The notes: generated from the sequence alone by a model not told the origin. DNA of 24,856 bases from Methylophaga sp. (GCA_007117275.1 SKGV01000069.1:1-24856); one strand, 5' to 3'; positions 7,669-17,009 are shown, counted from the stretch's first letter. Numbers and translations: made by a program.

Positions 7669-8400
7669 ATGACAGAGGCGGGTGGTAAGCCGGTTTTCAA
7701 GCGTGTATTGCTGAAACTCAGTGGTGAAGCTCTGATGGGGGATGCAGAATACGGTATCCAGCCGGAAGTCATCACCCGCTTTGCTAAAGAAATATCCGAG
7801 CTCAACGCTCAAGGTGTTGAGCTCGGTATTGTCATCGGAGGTGGTAACATTTTTCGTGGTGCAGGCTTGGCAGCGAGTGGTATGGATCGTGTCAGTGCCG
7901 ACCATATGGGCATGCTGGCCACAGTGATGAATGCGCTTGCGCTTCAAGATGCGCTTGAACGCAATGGCACCTTCTGTCGAGTAATGTCTGCAATTCGAAT
8001 TCATGAAGTCTGTGAAGATTACTTGAGACGACGTGCAATACGGCACCTCGAAAAAGGTCGAGTGGTCATTTTTGCAGCCGGCACAGGCAATCCATTTTTC
8101 ACCACTGATTCTGCGGCAAGCCTCAGAGCGGTTGAAATTGGTGCTGAGCTGATGATGAAGGCGACCCAAGTTGATGGCGTCTACGATGCTGATCCACGCA
8201 AGAATCCAAATGCCAAACGCTATGACAGCTTGAGTTATGATGAGGTGATCAAAAACCGCCTCGCGGTGATGGATACCACCGCAGTCGTCATGTGTCAGGA
8301 ACAAAAGATGCCACTTCGTGTGTTCGACGTGCATCAGCCTGGCAATCTGACCGGGATTATTTACGGCAAGAATGTCGGTACTTTGGTTAAACAGGACTGA
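7669..8400 (+). CDS. pyrH: UMP kinase
   Basis: This 243-residue member of the amino-acid-kinase fold phosphorylates UMP to UDP with ATP as a homohexamer in the cytosol. Visible motifs are KLSGEAL (16-22), IGGGNIFRG (56-64), RVSADHMGMLATVMNAL with the conserved Asp78, GTGNPFFTTDSAA, and KATQVDGVYDADP for nucleotide binding. The bacterial family is feedback-inhibited by UTP and stimulated by GTP. The gene starts three bases after tsf, with ACGGGG inside the tsf end as ribosome-binding site, and is two bases from frr. Confidence 0.98.
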   Translation: MTEAGGKPVFKRVLLKLSGEALMGDAEYGIQPEVITRFAKEISELNAQGVELGIVIGGGNIFRGAGLAASGMDRVSADHMGMLATVMNALALQDALERNGTFCRVMSAIRIHEVCEDYLRRRAIRHLEKGRVVIFAAGTGNPFFTTDSAASLRAVEIGAELMMKATQVDGVYDADPRKNPNAKRYDSLSYDEVIKNRLAVMDTTAVVMCQEQKMPLRVFDVHQPGNLTGIIYGKNVGTLVKQD

Positions 8401-8402
8401 TC

Positions 8403-8960
8403 ATGATTGAAGATATCAAAAAAGATGCAGCGGATCGGATGCAAAAAAGTGTCGCTGCCTTGAACACAGCACTGGCAAAGATTCGGGCGGGGCGGGCACA
8501 CACCAGCTTATTGGATCACGTTACGGTGCCTTACTACGGTTCAGATGTACCTCTGAGCCAGGTGGCCAGTGTCGGTATTGAAGATTCCAGAACTATTACA
8601 GTCACACCGTGGGAAAAAAACATGGTCTCGGTTATTGAAAAGGCCATTATGACCTCTGATTTGGGCGTTAATCCAAACAGTGCCGGGATGACCATTCGCA
8701 TCCCGATTCCACCACTTACTGAGGAACGACGTCGTGACTTGGTTAAAGTGGCTAAATCTGAAGCAGAAAACGCACGCGTCGCTGTGCGAAATATCCGTCG
8801 GGATGCTAATGCTAGCCTGAAAGATTTGCTCAAGGAAAAAGAAATTTCAGAAGACGAGCAACGCGGTGCTGAAGATGCAATCCAAAAGCTCACTGACACT
8901 GTAATCAAACAAATTGATGAAGTACTTGCTGAAAAAGAAACGGACTTGATGGCGGTCTAG
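8403..8960 (+). CDS. frr: Ribosome recycling factor
   Basis: At exactly 185 residues this is the standard RRF length. The protein splits post-termination ribosomes together with EF-G. The sequence shows the three-helix bundle and small second domain: KIRAGRAHTSLLDHVTVPYYG, TITVTPWEKNMVSVIEKAI, GVNPNSAGMTIRIPIPPLTEERR and the C-terminal helix with VRNIRRDANASLKDL. The pyrH stop is two bases upstream, and the uppS reading frame begins at the base after its stop codon. Confidence 0.98.
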   Translation: MIEDIKKDAADRMQKSVAALNTALAKIRAGRAHTSLLDHVTVPYYGSDVPLSQVASVGIEDSRTITVTPWEKNMVSVIEKAIMTSDLGVNPNSAGMTIRIPIPPLTEERRRDLVKVAKSEAENARVAVRNIRRDANASLKDLLKEKEISEDEQRGAEDAIQKLTDTVIKQIDEVLAEKETDLMAV

Positions 8961-9731
8961 TTGACTTCCCACCATTCACTCCTGCCAATGAAGGGGCCAT
9001 CTCGACCCATTCCTTCACATATAGCCATCATCATGGACGGTAATGGTCGCTGGGCAAAAAAAAGATTACAGCCCCGTTTTATGGGGCATCGGGCTGGCGT
9101 CAGAGCCGTTGAGAGCATCGTCAAACACTGTGTAGCGTCTGGCGTGAAAGTGCTCAGTCTGTTTGCTTTCAGTAGTGAAAACTGGCGGCGTCCCGGCAAA
9201 GAAGTTGAGTTATTGATGGATTTGTTCAGCAGGGCACTGACAGAACAGGTCAAGCGACTTCACGACAACAACATCAAGCTTCAGGTTGTCGGCAACACGG
9301 CCAAATTTTCCAAGACACTACAAAAACAAATTCACGACGCGCAGGCGATGACAGCCAACAACACTGGCCTGGTATTGAATATTGCTGCTAACTACGGCGG
9401 ACGGTGGGATATTGCTGAAGCCGTCAAACGGCTTTCGCAACAAGTTTTGCGAGGTGAGCTGTCGATTGATGACATCACCGAACAGCGGGTGGGTGAACAG
9501 CTCACCACAGCACAACTTCCAGAACCTGATCTGTTCATTCGAACCGGTGGCGAACAGCGAATTAGTAATTTTTTACTGTGGCAGTTGGCTTATACCGAAT
9601 TATATTTCACCGAAACCCTGTGGCCTGAGTTTTCAGTTAAAGAACTGGATCTGGCCATCGATTCATTCGGTAAAAGAGAACGCCGTTTTGGCAGAACCTC
9701 AGAACAGGTGCAGGAGCAATCAGATGCTTAA
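8961..9731 (+). CDS. uppS: Undecaprenyl diphosphate synthase
   Basis: This is a cis-prenyltransferase that adds eight isopentenyl units to farnesyl diphosphate to give the C55 carrier lipid for peptidoglycan and O-antigen. Motifs are HIAIIMDGNGRWAKKR, LSLFAFSSENWRRP, ALNIAANYGGRWDI-type LNIAANYGG and LFIRTGGEQRISNFLLWQ. With the TTG start at 8961 the protein has 256 residues and the catalytic Asp falls at position 26, as in E. coli. The next start, ATG at 8988, gives 247 residues but has no Shine-Dalgarno sequence. TTG has a weak GGCGG five bases upstream, so I prefer it, with some doubt. The end overlaps cdsA by 8 bases. Confidence 0.93.
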   Translation: MTSHHSLLPMKGPSRPIPSHIAIIMDGNGRWAKKRLQPRFMGHRAGVRAVESIVKHCVASGVKVLSLFAFSSENWRRPGKEVELLMDLFSRALTEQVKRLHDNNIKLQVVGNTAKFSKTLQKQIHDAQAMTANNTGLVLNIAANYGGRWDIAEAVKRLSQQVLRGELSIDDITEQRVGEQLTTAQLPEPDLFIRTGGEQRISNFLLWQLAYTELYFTETLWPEFSVKELDLAIDSFGKRERRFGRTSEQVQEQSDA

Positions 9732-10548
9732 GCAACGCTTACTCACAGCTGCGCTGCTTGTCCCTTTGGTAGTCTTGGCTATTTTGAAATTACCTACAGC
9801 GGCATTGATGGGCGTACTGGCGCTGGTGGTGATATTGACTGCCTGGGAATGGCTTCAGGTGGTGGGTTTTCATTCAGTGCTTGCTAAAGTGCTGGCGGTG
9901 ATTGCTTGGCTGTTAATCGCAGCCTTTCAAAGCTCATTATTCTTTCCGATTGAACCTGGTCTTATTGCCGGTGGCATACTGTGGCTGGCTTTGACTTTGC
10001 TCGTCGTGATTTATGCTCATAAACCATTGCCAAGTCTTGGCCAGCAAGTGTTTGCCAGTCGCTGGTTTGGCTTGGTAATGGCCTGGTTGGTACTGGCCGT
10101 ATTTTTTTACGCTGCTGTTTGGCTGCATGGTCGTCATGGTGGCGAATGGTTGTTGTTACATGTATTGGTGGTGGTCTGGCTTTCGGATACTGGAGGCTAT
10201 TTCGCTGGCAAGCGGTGGGGGCAGCGCAAACTTGCTAGCCATATCAGCCCCAACAAAACCTGGGAAGGCGTTGCTGGTGCAGTGGTATTGGTGAGTCTTT
10301 GGTCGCTCGTAAGCTGGGGCTTTGGTCTCGGTGCCGGCATCGATTTAGTGCTTTGGTGGCTGTTGGCACTGATGACAGCATTGTTTTCCGTTGCCGGTGA
10401 TTTGTTCGAGAGCTTGTTCAAACGCGCTCACGCTATTAAGGATAGTGGTCAGTTACTCCCAGGGCATGGTGGACTGTGGGATCGTCTGGACAGCTTGCTC
10501 GCTGCGGTACCAGTATTTGCCGCGACGTTGGTGTTATTGGGACTGTAA
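9724..10548 (+). CDS. cdsA: Phosphatidate cytidylyltransferase
   Basis: CdsA makes CDP-diacylglycerol from phosphatidic acid and CTP in the inner membrane, the entry to all phospholipids. The 274-residue product is very hydrophobic with about eight membrane segments. It carries WLSDTGGYFAGKRWG, HISPNKTWEG and the C-terminal family signature SLFKRAHAIKDSGQLLPGHGG. The reading frame stays open far upstream into uppS, but the real start is ATG 9724, with AGGAG at 9712-9716 seven bases before it. It overlaps uppS by 8 bases. dxr follows after two bases. Confidence 0.96.
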   Translation: MLKQRLLTAALLVPLVVLAILKLPTAALMGVLALVVILTAWEWLQVVGFHSVLAKVLAVIAWLLIAAFQSSLFFPIEPGLIAGGILWLALTLLVVIYAHKPLPSLGQQVFASRWFGLVMAWLVLAVFFYAAVWLHGRHGGEWLLLHVLVVVWLSDTGGYFAGKRWGQRKLASHISPNKTWEGVAGAVVLVSLWSLVSWGFGLGAGIDLVLWWLLALMTALFSVAGDLFESLFKRAHAIKDSGQLLPGHGGLWDRLDSLLAAVPVFAATLVLLGL

Positions 10549-10550
10549 AG

Positions 10551-11744
10551 ATGCGTCGTACTGTCACTATTTTGGGATCAACCGGTTCCATTGGGCTGAG
10601 TACGCTCGATGTTCTGTCACGCCATCCCGAGCACTACCAAGTTTATGCACTTGCTGCCAACCGTTCGGTGGATGAGCTGTTAAAACAATGCCTGACATTT
10701 GAGCCGCGATATGCGGTGCTACTCGACAATGAGGCAGCTGAAAAACTCCAGACTTCGGTAAAACATGCGGGATTAGCTACTGAGGTTTTGTCTGGTGAGG
10801 CAGCATTGCAACAGGTTGCTGCTGATAGCGCCGTTGACACTGTGGTTGCAGCGATTGTCGGCGCAGCAGGTTTGCTACCAACTCTGGCAGCTGCACGTTC
10901 AGGTAAACGCATTTTGCTGGCCAATAAAGAAGCACTGGTGATGAGCGGTGCTTTGTTCATGCATGAGGTTGAGCAGCATGGTTCAATACTGTTGCCTGTC
11001 GACAGTGAGCACAATGCGATATGGCAATGCATGCCAGTAGCTGATACCCAACGTTATCACTTTGCTGACAAGGGTATCCGGCGGATTATTCTCACTGCGT
11101 CGGGTGGGCCATTTCGTGACAGTGAAATGTCTGTACTAGAACATGTGACACCTGCTCAGGCAGTGGCACATCCCAATTGGTCAATGGGGCAGAAAATTTC
11201 AGTAGATTCCGCCACCATGATGAACAAGGGGCTGGAGGTCATTGAAGCTCACTGGTTATTCGGCCTGCCGAGTTCACAGATAGAAGTGATCTTGCATCGA
11301 CAAAGCATTATTCACTCTATGGTGGATTACAATGATGGCTCGGTGCTCGCTCAGATGGGCAATCCAGATATGCGTACACCCATTGCCAACACCCTGGCAT
11401 GGCCGGAGCGTATTGACTCTGGTGTTGAACCACTGGATCTGGTCAAGCTGGGACAGCTTGATTTCATGTCTGCCGACTTCGACAGATTTCCCTGTCTGGC
11501 GCTGGCATACCAAGCACTGGAGATGGGCGGTACTGCGACGGCGATTTTGAACGCGGCAAATGAAATCGCCGTTGAGGCTTTTTTGCAGCAAAAAATAAAA
11601 TTTACCCAAATCGCCGTGATTATCGAGTCGGTAATGAATGCCATGCCAATCTCAAATGCGGACAATCTGGCACAGATTTTGGCGGATGATGCTACTGCCA
11701 GAGCTCTGGCCACAGAAGATGTGAATCGTTTATGCAGTCGTTGA
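10551..11744 (+). CDS. dxr: 1-deoxy-D-xylulose 5-phosphate reductoisomerase
   Basis: Dxr converts DXP to 2-C-methyl-D-erythritol 4-phosphate with NADPH, the committed step of the MEP isoprenoid pathway. The 397-residue product has the NADPH loop GSTGSIG (9-15), ILLANKEALV (121-130), and the metal-binding PVDSEHNAIWQ with Asp151 and Glu153. The catalytic segment SATMMNKGLEVIEAHWLF carries Glu232. PNWSMGQKISVDS matches the substrate loop region. The start is ATG 10551, two bases after cdsA; a longer frame from 10476 lies inside cdsA. The end overlaps rseP by 13 bases. Confidence 0.98.
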   Translation: MRRTVTILGSTGSIGLSTLDVLSRHPEHYQVYALAANRSVDELLKQCLTFEPRYAVLLDNEAAEKLQTSVKHAGLATEVLSGEAALQQVAADSAVDTVVAAIVGAAGLLPTLAAARSGKRILLANKEALVMSGALFMHEVEQHGSILLPVDSEHNAIWQCMPVADTQRYHFADKGIRRIILTASGGPFRDSEMSVLEHVTPAQAVAHPNWSMGQKISVDSATMMNKGLEVIEAHWLFGLPSSQIEVILHRQSIIHSMVDYNDGSVLAQMGNPDMRTPIANTLAWPERIDSGVEPLDLVKLGQLDFMSADFDRFPCLALAYQALEMGGTATAILNAANEIAVEAFLQQKIKFTQIAVIIESVMNAMPISNADNLAQILADDATARALATEDVNRLCSR

Positions 11745-13069
11745 TTTTTTTCATTATCGCACTCGGCATTCTGGTTACTGTTCATGAGTTTGGTCATTTC
11801 TGGGTGGCAAGACGTTGCGGCGTCAAAGTGCTGCGATTTTCGGTAGGGTTTGGTCGACCGCTGTGGCGTAGGCTTGGCAAGGACGGCACAGAGTATGTGA
11901 TCGCAGCCTTGCCGCTTGGCGGCTATGTGAAAATGCTCGATGAGCGTGAAGGTTCCGTGCCTGAAAACCTTCTGCATCAGTCATTCAACCGCCAGTCGCT
12001 GGCTAGTCGTGTTGCGATTGTTTCGGCAGGACCTCTGGCAAACCTGATATTTGCCGTGTTTGCCTACTGGCTGATGATGGTGATTGGCATTCCTGGTCTC
12101 AAGGCTATCGTTGGACAGGTCACAGAAGGCACGCCTGCCTATCATGCCTCGTTTAATCCTGGCGATGAGATTGTCAGTATCAATGGCAAGCTAACACCAA
12201 CCTGGAATGCGGTTTATCAAGGTCTATTGCTTGAGGCGGAAAAGGCGTCAACCGTGACTGTCGAAGTAAATTCTGGTGGCAGCATTGAACAGCGACGCCT
12301 CAGCCTGCCGGAGGTTACTCTGAATGAGGCAGCAGAGTTATTTCAGCGAGTAGGTTTTAGACCTTATCGCCCGATCATGGATCCTGTGGTCGGTGAGGTT
12401 GTGGCCGGTGGTGCTGCGTATCGTGCTGGTATCCGTGCCGGTGATCGTCTGTTAGCAGCGGATGAACAGGTATTGGAAACATGGGAAGACTGGGTCAGGC
12501 TGATACGAGACAGTGCAAATTCGAAGTTGCAGATCATGTTGGAAAGAGACGGACAGAATGTAGTGTTACAGATGACACCCACTGAAGCGGCCGATGGCTA
12601 CGGACACGCGGGTATCTCGATTGATCCACAACAACAGCGACTGCCGAATGAACTTGTAGCCGAGTTACGTTATGGCCCGCTTGCAGCAATACCAGCAGCC
12701 TTTGCGCAAACCTGGCACTTTATTTCTGCAACTGGCCGCAGTCTTTGGGGGATGGTCACTGGTTCTGTGTCGCGCGATAATCTTGGTGGACCGATTACTA
12801 TTGCTCAATTTGCTGGAAGTTCTGCCCAGCAGGGCACGATAGCGTTTATTGGTTTCTTGGCGATGATCAGCATTAGTCTTGGCATACTCAATCTGTTGCC
12901 TATACCTGTGCTTGATGGCGGTCATTTGATGATGTATTTCATCGAGTGGGTTCGTGGCAAACCACTGTCGGAGCATGCTCAGATGCAAGCCCAAAAAGTA
13001 GGCTTGATATTGCTGCTAATGCTGATGTTTTTTGCGTTTTTTAATGACTTATCTAGACTGTTTGGATAA
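11732..13069 (+). CDS. rseP: Site-2 intramembrane zinc protease RseP
   Basis: This 445-residue inner-membrane metalloprotease carries out the second cut of the sigmaE anti-sigma factor RseA after DegS, and clears signal peptides. The first membrane helix holds HEFGH (His18, Glu19, His22). Two periplasmic PDZ domains follow, around IVGQVTEGTPAY and VVGEVVAGGAAYRAGIRAGD. The last conserved element LNLLPIPVLDGGHL (386-399, Asp395 as third zinc ligand) precedes two C-terminal helices. The gene overlaps dxr by 13 bases and lies 58 bases before bamA, its usual neighbour in envelope biogenesis. Confidence 0.97.
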   Translation: MQSLIFFIIALGILVTVHEFGHFWVARRCGVKVLRFSVGFGRPLWRRLGKDGTEYVIAALPLGGYVKMLDEREGSVPENLLHQSFNRQSLASRVAIVSAGPLANLIFAVFAYWLMMVIGIPGLKAIVGQVTEGTPAYHASFNPGDEIVSINGKLTPTWNAVYQGLLLEAEKASTVTVEVNSGGSIEQRRLSLPEVTLNEAAELFQRVGFRPYRPIMDPVVGEVVAGGAAYRAGIRAGDRLLAADEQVLETWEDWVRLIRDSANSKLQIMLERDGQNVVLQMTPTEAADGYGHAGISIDPQQQRLPNELVAELRYGPLAAIPAAFAQTWHFISATGRSLWGMVTGSVSRDNLGGPITIAQFAGSSAQQGTIAFIGFLAMISISLGILNLLPIPVLDGGHLMMYFIEWVRGKPLSEHAQMQAQKVGLILLLMLMFFAFFNDLSRLFG

Positions 13070-13084
13070 TGGCAGCATTGCAGG

Positions 13085-13112
13085 TAAACTTATCCGTTCA
13101 TAGGCTCACTGA
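13085..13112 (+). promoter_or_regulatory. Possible sigmaE-like promoter before bamA
   Basis: TAAACTT (13085-13091) matches five of seven bases of the sigmaE -35 GGAACTT. CACTGA (13107-13112) resembles the -10 after a 15-base spacer. E. coli bamA is under sigmaE control, which makes the match plausible, but it is degenerate and would leave a leader of only about 9 bases. Confidence 0.22.
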
Positions 13113-13127
13113 GTTGCAAGTATAGTA

Positions 13128-15428
13128 ATGAAAAAACTTCTCCCATTTCTGGCTTTCTGGTTGCTGTCTTCGGTTGCATTCGCTGAACCATTTATCATTG
13201 AAGATATTAGGGTCGAGGGCTTGCAACGTATCTCGGCAGGTACCGTATTTAACTACTTGCCAGTTCGAGTGGGCGAGGAGCTAACAGAGAATGATGCACG
13301 CGGCATCATTCGCGCATTGTTTAAGTCCAAATACTTCAATGACGTTCAATTGGAGCGTCAGGACGGTATTTTGGTGATCAAGGTTACAGAACGCCCAGCC
13401 ATCTCCAGCATTGAATTTGTTGGTAACAAGGATATTGATAGCGGTGAACTGCTTCGTTCATTGCGTCAGATTGGTTTTGCAGAAGGGCAAGTGTTTGAGC
13501 AGGCGATGCTGGAACGCGTTGAGCTGGAGTTGCAAAGACAATATTTCAGCCGAGGCAAGTACGGAATTCAGATTGACTCGCAGGTTACTCCACTGACTCG
13601 AAACAGAGTGGGTATCAGAATTAGCATGACCGAGGGGGCGGTTGCCACCATTGGCAGTATCAGTATTGTGGGTAACTCTGCCTACACTCAAAAAGAACTG
13701 TTAGAGCAAATTGAATCTACTACAGGAGGCTGGTTTTCGCGCATTACACGTGACAACCAGTATTCTCGCCAACGACTGTCCGCTGACCTTGAAACGCTGC
13801 GTTCATTTTACCTCGATCGCGGTTTTGTAGATTTTTCTATTGAATCGACCCAAGTCACCATCAGTGATGATAAAAAGCAGATTTTCATCACAATAAACAT
13901 TAGCGAAGGCGAGCGCTACAGAATCAACGAGGTTCGCCTTGCCGGCCATCTTATCGTGCCGGAAGAAGAACTTTTTGCATTGATGACTATTCGGCAGGAT
14001 GCTGTGTTTTCCTTACGTGAAATTACCCGAAGCACCGAAAATCTGACCAACCGTCTTGGTAATGACGGCTATGCTTTTGCAAACGTTAATGCTGTTCCTG
14101 ATGTCGACCAGGAAAATCGTGAAGTTAATCTGACGTTTTTCGTTGATCCCGGTCGTCGTGCCTATGTCCGTCGTATCAATATATCCGGCAACAGTAAAAC
14201 GCGAGATGAGGTGGTGCGTCAGGAAATGCGCCAACAGGAATCGGCCTGGATATCCACAGAACAGGTGGAGCGGTCAAGAACTCGTGTAGCTCGCCTCGGT
14301 TATTTCGAAGATGTCAATGTCGAAACGATTCCCGTGGCAGGCACTTCTGATCAGGTTGATCTGAATATCGGTGTGACCGAGATGGCTTCTGGCAGTTTGT
14401 CGGCAGGTATTGGTTATTCTCAGGCAGAGGGTATCATTTTTAATGCCAACGTTACCCAGCGTAACTTTCTTGGCAGTGGCAAACATGTTCGCTTTGGCTT
14501 CAACAACAGCCGAGTTAACACCCAGTATAGCTTTGGTTATACCAACCCATACGCAACGGTTGACGGCATCAGTCAGGGGTTTAACGCCTTTTATCGCAAA
14601 ACGGATGCTTTCGAGGCTAACCTTGCCCGTTTCACCACCGACACTTATGGCGGGGATGTGAATTTCGGTCTGCCGATCTCTGAGACAAACCGCATTTTCG
14701 TGGGGTTTGGTTATGAAAACACTGATGTTTCATTGCCAAGCGAGGCAAGTGGCAACCGTATCCAGCGTTACCAGGATTTCATTGATGAGGAAGGCAGCCG
14801 TTTTCATTCGTGGTTGGTGACTGTGGGTTGGTCAAGTGATACACGGGACAGCGCAATAATGCCGACACGTGGCTTGGAGCAGAGCCTCAGTGCCGAAATA
14901 GCCACGCCAATCGGTTCTCTGGAATATTATAAACTGCGTTATAACACCAGCTGGTTCTATCCGCTGTCAGACACCTACACCTTCTCGTTAAGAGGTGAGC
15001 TGGGTTATGGCGATGCCTACGGCAGCACTGATGAATTTCCGTTTTTCCAGAACTTTTATGCAGGTGGCATCCGAAGTGTTCGTGGTTTCCGAGCAAACAC
15101 CTTGGGTAGCCGTGTGATAGACGATCGCGGTAGAGACTTGCCAATAGGCGGTAATATGCTGGTTACTGGTAGTGCCGAGGTCATTTTCCCAGTACCTTTT
15201 GTTGGCAGTAATTTGCGTTCAGTGCGTCTGAGTGCCTTTACTGATGTCGGTAACGTCTACGACATCAAAGAAAGTTTCGAAGCCGATTTGCTGAGATATT
15301 CAGCGGGCTTATCAGCCATCTGGATATCGCCATTTGGAGCAATGGCCTTCAGTGTGGCCAAGCCACTACGCAAGCAAAGTGGTGACGAAACGGAAGTCTT
15401 TCAGTTTACGTTAGGGACTGCCTTTTAA
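13128..15428 (+). CDS. bamA: Outer membrane protein assembly factor BamA
   Basis: BamA is the Omp85 core that inserts beta-barrels into the outer membrane. The 766-residue precursor has a signal peptide (MKKLLPFLAFWLLSSVAFA, cleavage predicted after 19). Five POTRA domains follow to about residue 420, starting IIEDIRVEGLQRISAGTVFNYLP and including TEGAVATIGSISIVGN and VDPGRRAYVRRINISGN. The 16-strand barrel carries the loop-6 motif GGIRSVRGFRA and ends in aromatic Phe (QFTLGTAF), the C-terminal sorting signature. Shine-Dalgarno complementarity is weak. It sits between rseP and the periplasmic chaperone gene skp. bamB of the same complex is found later in the same gene run. Confidence 0.98.
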   Translation: MKKLLPFLAFWLLSSVAFAEPFIIEDIRVEGLQRISAGTVFNYLPVRVGEELTENDARGIIRALFKSKYFNDVQLERQDGILVIKVTERPAISSIEFVGNKDIDSGELLRSLRQIGFAEGQVFEQAMLERVELELQRQYFSRGKYGIQIDSQVTPLTRNRVGIRISMTEGAVATIGSISIVGNSAYTQKELLEQIESTTGGWFSRITRDNQYSRQRLSADLETLRSFYLDRGFVDFSIESTQVTISDDKKQIFITINISEGERYRINEVRLAGHLIVPEEELFALMTIRQDAVFSLREITRSTENLTNRLGNDGYAFANVNAVPDVDQENREVNLTFFVDPGRRAYVRRINISGNSKTRDEVVRQEMRQQESAWISTEQVERSRTRVARLGYFEDVNVETIPVAGTSDQVDLNIGVTEMASGSLSAGIGYSQAEGIIFNANVTQRNFLGSGKHVRFGFNNSRVNTQYSFGYTNPYATVDGISQGFNAFYRKTDAFEANLARFTTDTYGGDVNFGLPISETNRIFVGFGYENTDVSLPSEASGNRIQRYQDFIDEEGSRFHSWLVTVGWSSDTRDSAIMPTRGLEQSLSAEIATPIGSLEYYKLRYNTSWFYPLSDTYTFSLRGELGYGDAYGSTDEFPFFQNFYAGGIRSVRGFRANTLGSRVIDDRGRDLPIGGNMLVTGSAEVIFPVPFVGSNLRSVRLSAFTDVGNVYDIKESFEADLLRYSAGLSAIWISPFGAMAFSVAKPLRKQSGDETEVFQFTLGTAF

Positions 15429-15449
15429 ATATGTTAAGTGGAGTGAAGT

Positions 15450-15962
15450 GTGAAGAATATTAAAATTATCGGGCTGCTGTTTGCTTTATTTATTGCCGGA
15501 ACACATCCGCTACACGCTGCTGGTATCAAAGTTGGTGTTGTCAATGCCAGTGTGGTGTTGGATCAGTCACCCCAAAAAAATCAGGCGCTGGCGCGATTAG
15601 AGAGGGAGTTCTCAAGTCGAAGCCGTGCGCTTGAAGAGAGACAGGCGTCAATCATGGATGCACAGCAAAAATTGAATCGCGACCGTGCTATTTTGAGTTC
15701 GGATGAGATTCAGGCGCAGGAAAGAAAGTTGATTGCTGATCAACGTGAACTCAATCGCTTGCAAGACGAGTTTTCTGAAGATTTGTCGATTCGCAGAAAC
15801 GAAGAGCTGCGCAAGTTGGAAGAAGAAGTTGCCCAAGCGATTATTGACCTTGCGGTCAGAGATTCCTACGACTTGGTGCTATATCAAGGTGTTATTTTTG
15901 CCAATGAAAGCATCGATATGACAGACAAGGTGCTGGAAGAGCTACAACGCAAGGCTAACTAA
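15450..15962 (+). CDS. skp: Periplasmic chaperone Skp/OmpH
   Basis: The 170-residue precursor has a signal peptide ending near HPLHAA (cleavage about 23-24) and then IKVGVVNASVVLDQSP, the beta-strand entry of Skp. A long charged alpha-helical stretch (about 50-125, rich in Glu, Arg, Gln, Leu) would form one tentacle of the jellyfish-shaped trimer. The C-terminal VAQAIIDLAVRDSYDLVLYQGVIFAN closes the body. Skp carries unfolded outer-membrane proteins to BamA. The start is GTG with GGAG at 15440-15443. It is 21 bases after bamA and nine bases before lpxD. Confidence 0.95.
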   Translation: MKNIKIIGLLFALFIAGTHPLHAAGIKVGVVNASVVLDQSPQKNQALARLEREFSSRSRALEERQASIMDAQQKLNRDRAILSSDEIQAQERKLIADQRELNRLQDEFSEDLSIRRNEELRKLEEEVAQAIIDLAVRDSYDLVLYQGVIFANESIDMTDKVLEELQRKAN

Positions 15963-15971
15963 GAGGTTTTG

Positions 15972-16994
15972 ATGACTTGGACACTTGCCGAGCTGGCCAA
16001 GCATGTGGGGGCTGAACTTCGTGGTGATTCTAATTATCCCATCGATGGTGTAGCAACTCTGACTAATGCATCAGCATCCAAAATCAGCTTTCTTGCCAAC
16101 AGCAAGTACCGAAAGTTTTTAAACCAATGCCACGCAGGTGCTGTACTGGTGACAGAAGCAGATGCGCTAGCTGTTGAACGCAATGCACTGGTGGTTAAGG
16201 ATCCCTATGTAGCATACGCCAAAATAGCCAGCTTATTGTTTCCGGTTAAGCCTGTAGTCGCAGGCGTTCATCCGACCGCTTGGCTGGATCCACGCAGTCA
16301 TGTTCATACGAGTGCCCAGATTGGTGCCCATGTGTTTATCGATGCTGATGTCACTATTGCTGAAAACGTTGAGATAGGCCCCGGTTGTGTGATTCAGCAG
16401 GGTGTCAGCATCGGCGCAGGCTGTCGTTTGGTGGCTAATGTGACTCTCTGTCATGGTGTGACCATCGCCAGTCGGGTAATCCTGCACCCTGGGGTGGTGA
16501 TTGGTGCCGATGGTTTTGGCATCGCTAATGATAATGGCCGTTGGATCAACGTCCCGCAGCTTGGCAGTGTTGAAATTGGCAATGATGTGGAAATTGGTGC
16601 CAATACGACCATTGATCGTGGCGCAATTGAAAATACTGTGATCGGCAACGGTGTGAAGCTCGATAACCAGATCCAAGTAGGGCATAACTGTCATATTGGT
16701 GACAACACGGTGGTAGCGGGATGTGTTGGCATTGCTGGCAGCACACGGATTGGCGCTGATTGTGCAATTGGTGGTGGTGCCGGTCTGGGTGGGCATTTGA
16801 CTATTGCCGATGGTGTGCAAGTGACGGGGATGACCATGGTGACAAAATCCATCCTAGAAGCAGGTGTTTATTCCTCTGGTATTCCTGCGGAACCGACTAA
16901 GCAGTGGCATAAGAATGTTGTCCGATATCGACAAATGGAATCGCTGCACCAGCGTGTCAAACAACTAGAACAATTGCTGAACAGCCAGGATTGA
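15972..16994 (+). CDS. lpxD: UDP-3-O-(3-hydroxyacyl)glucosamine N-acyltransferase
   Basis: LpxD adds the second 3-hydroxyacyl chain (from acyl-ACP) to the 2-amino group in lipid A synthesis. The 340-residue protein has an N-terminal uridine-binding domain (TLAELAKHVGAELRGD). A left-handed beta-helix of hexapeptide repeats follows from about 100 to 310. The catalytic His is His238 in LDNQIQVGHNCHIGDN. The end shows GVYSSGIPAEPTKQW and a C-terminal helix. I chose ATG 15972, with GAGG at 15963-15966, over an in-frame TTG one codon upstream. An 83-base gap separates it from fabZ. Confidence 0.97.
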   Translation: MTWTLAELAKHVGAELRGDSNYPIDGVATLTNASASKISFLANSKYRKFLNQCHAGAVLVTEADALAVERNALVVKDPYVAYAKIASLLFPVKPVVAGVHPTAWLDPRSHVHTSAQIGAHVFIDADVTIAENVEIGPGCVIQQGVSIGAGCRLVANVTLCHGVTIASRVILHPGVVIGADGFGIANDNGRWINVPQLGSVEIGNDVEIGANTTIDRGAIENTVIGNGVKLDNQIQVGHNCHIGDNTVVAGCVGIAGSTRIGADCAIGGGAGLGGHLTIADGVQVTGMTMVTKSILEAGVYSSGIPAEPTKQWHKNVVRYRQMESLHQRVKQLEQLLNSQD

Positions 16995-17009
16995 CGGCAT
17001 CTTCTGCGC

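Noticed and set aside
7168..8334. 388-codon minus-strand open frame antisense to tsf and pyrH
   Set aside because: It is the complementary frame of two highly conserved genes; its Cys/His-rich, low-complexity translation has no domain pattern and no ribosome-binding site.
9382..9723. Upstream extension of the cdsA frame by 114 codons
   Set aside because: It overlaps uppS, the extension is not hydrophobic like CdsA, and ATG 9724 has AGGAG at ideal spacing.
16233..16820. 195-codon minus-strand frame opposite lpxD
   Set aside because: It arises from the periodic hexapeptide-repeat codons of lpxD; the composition (Thr/Asn/Ile-rich) is that of an antisense shadow.
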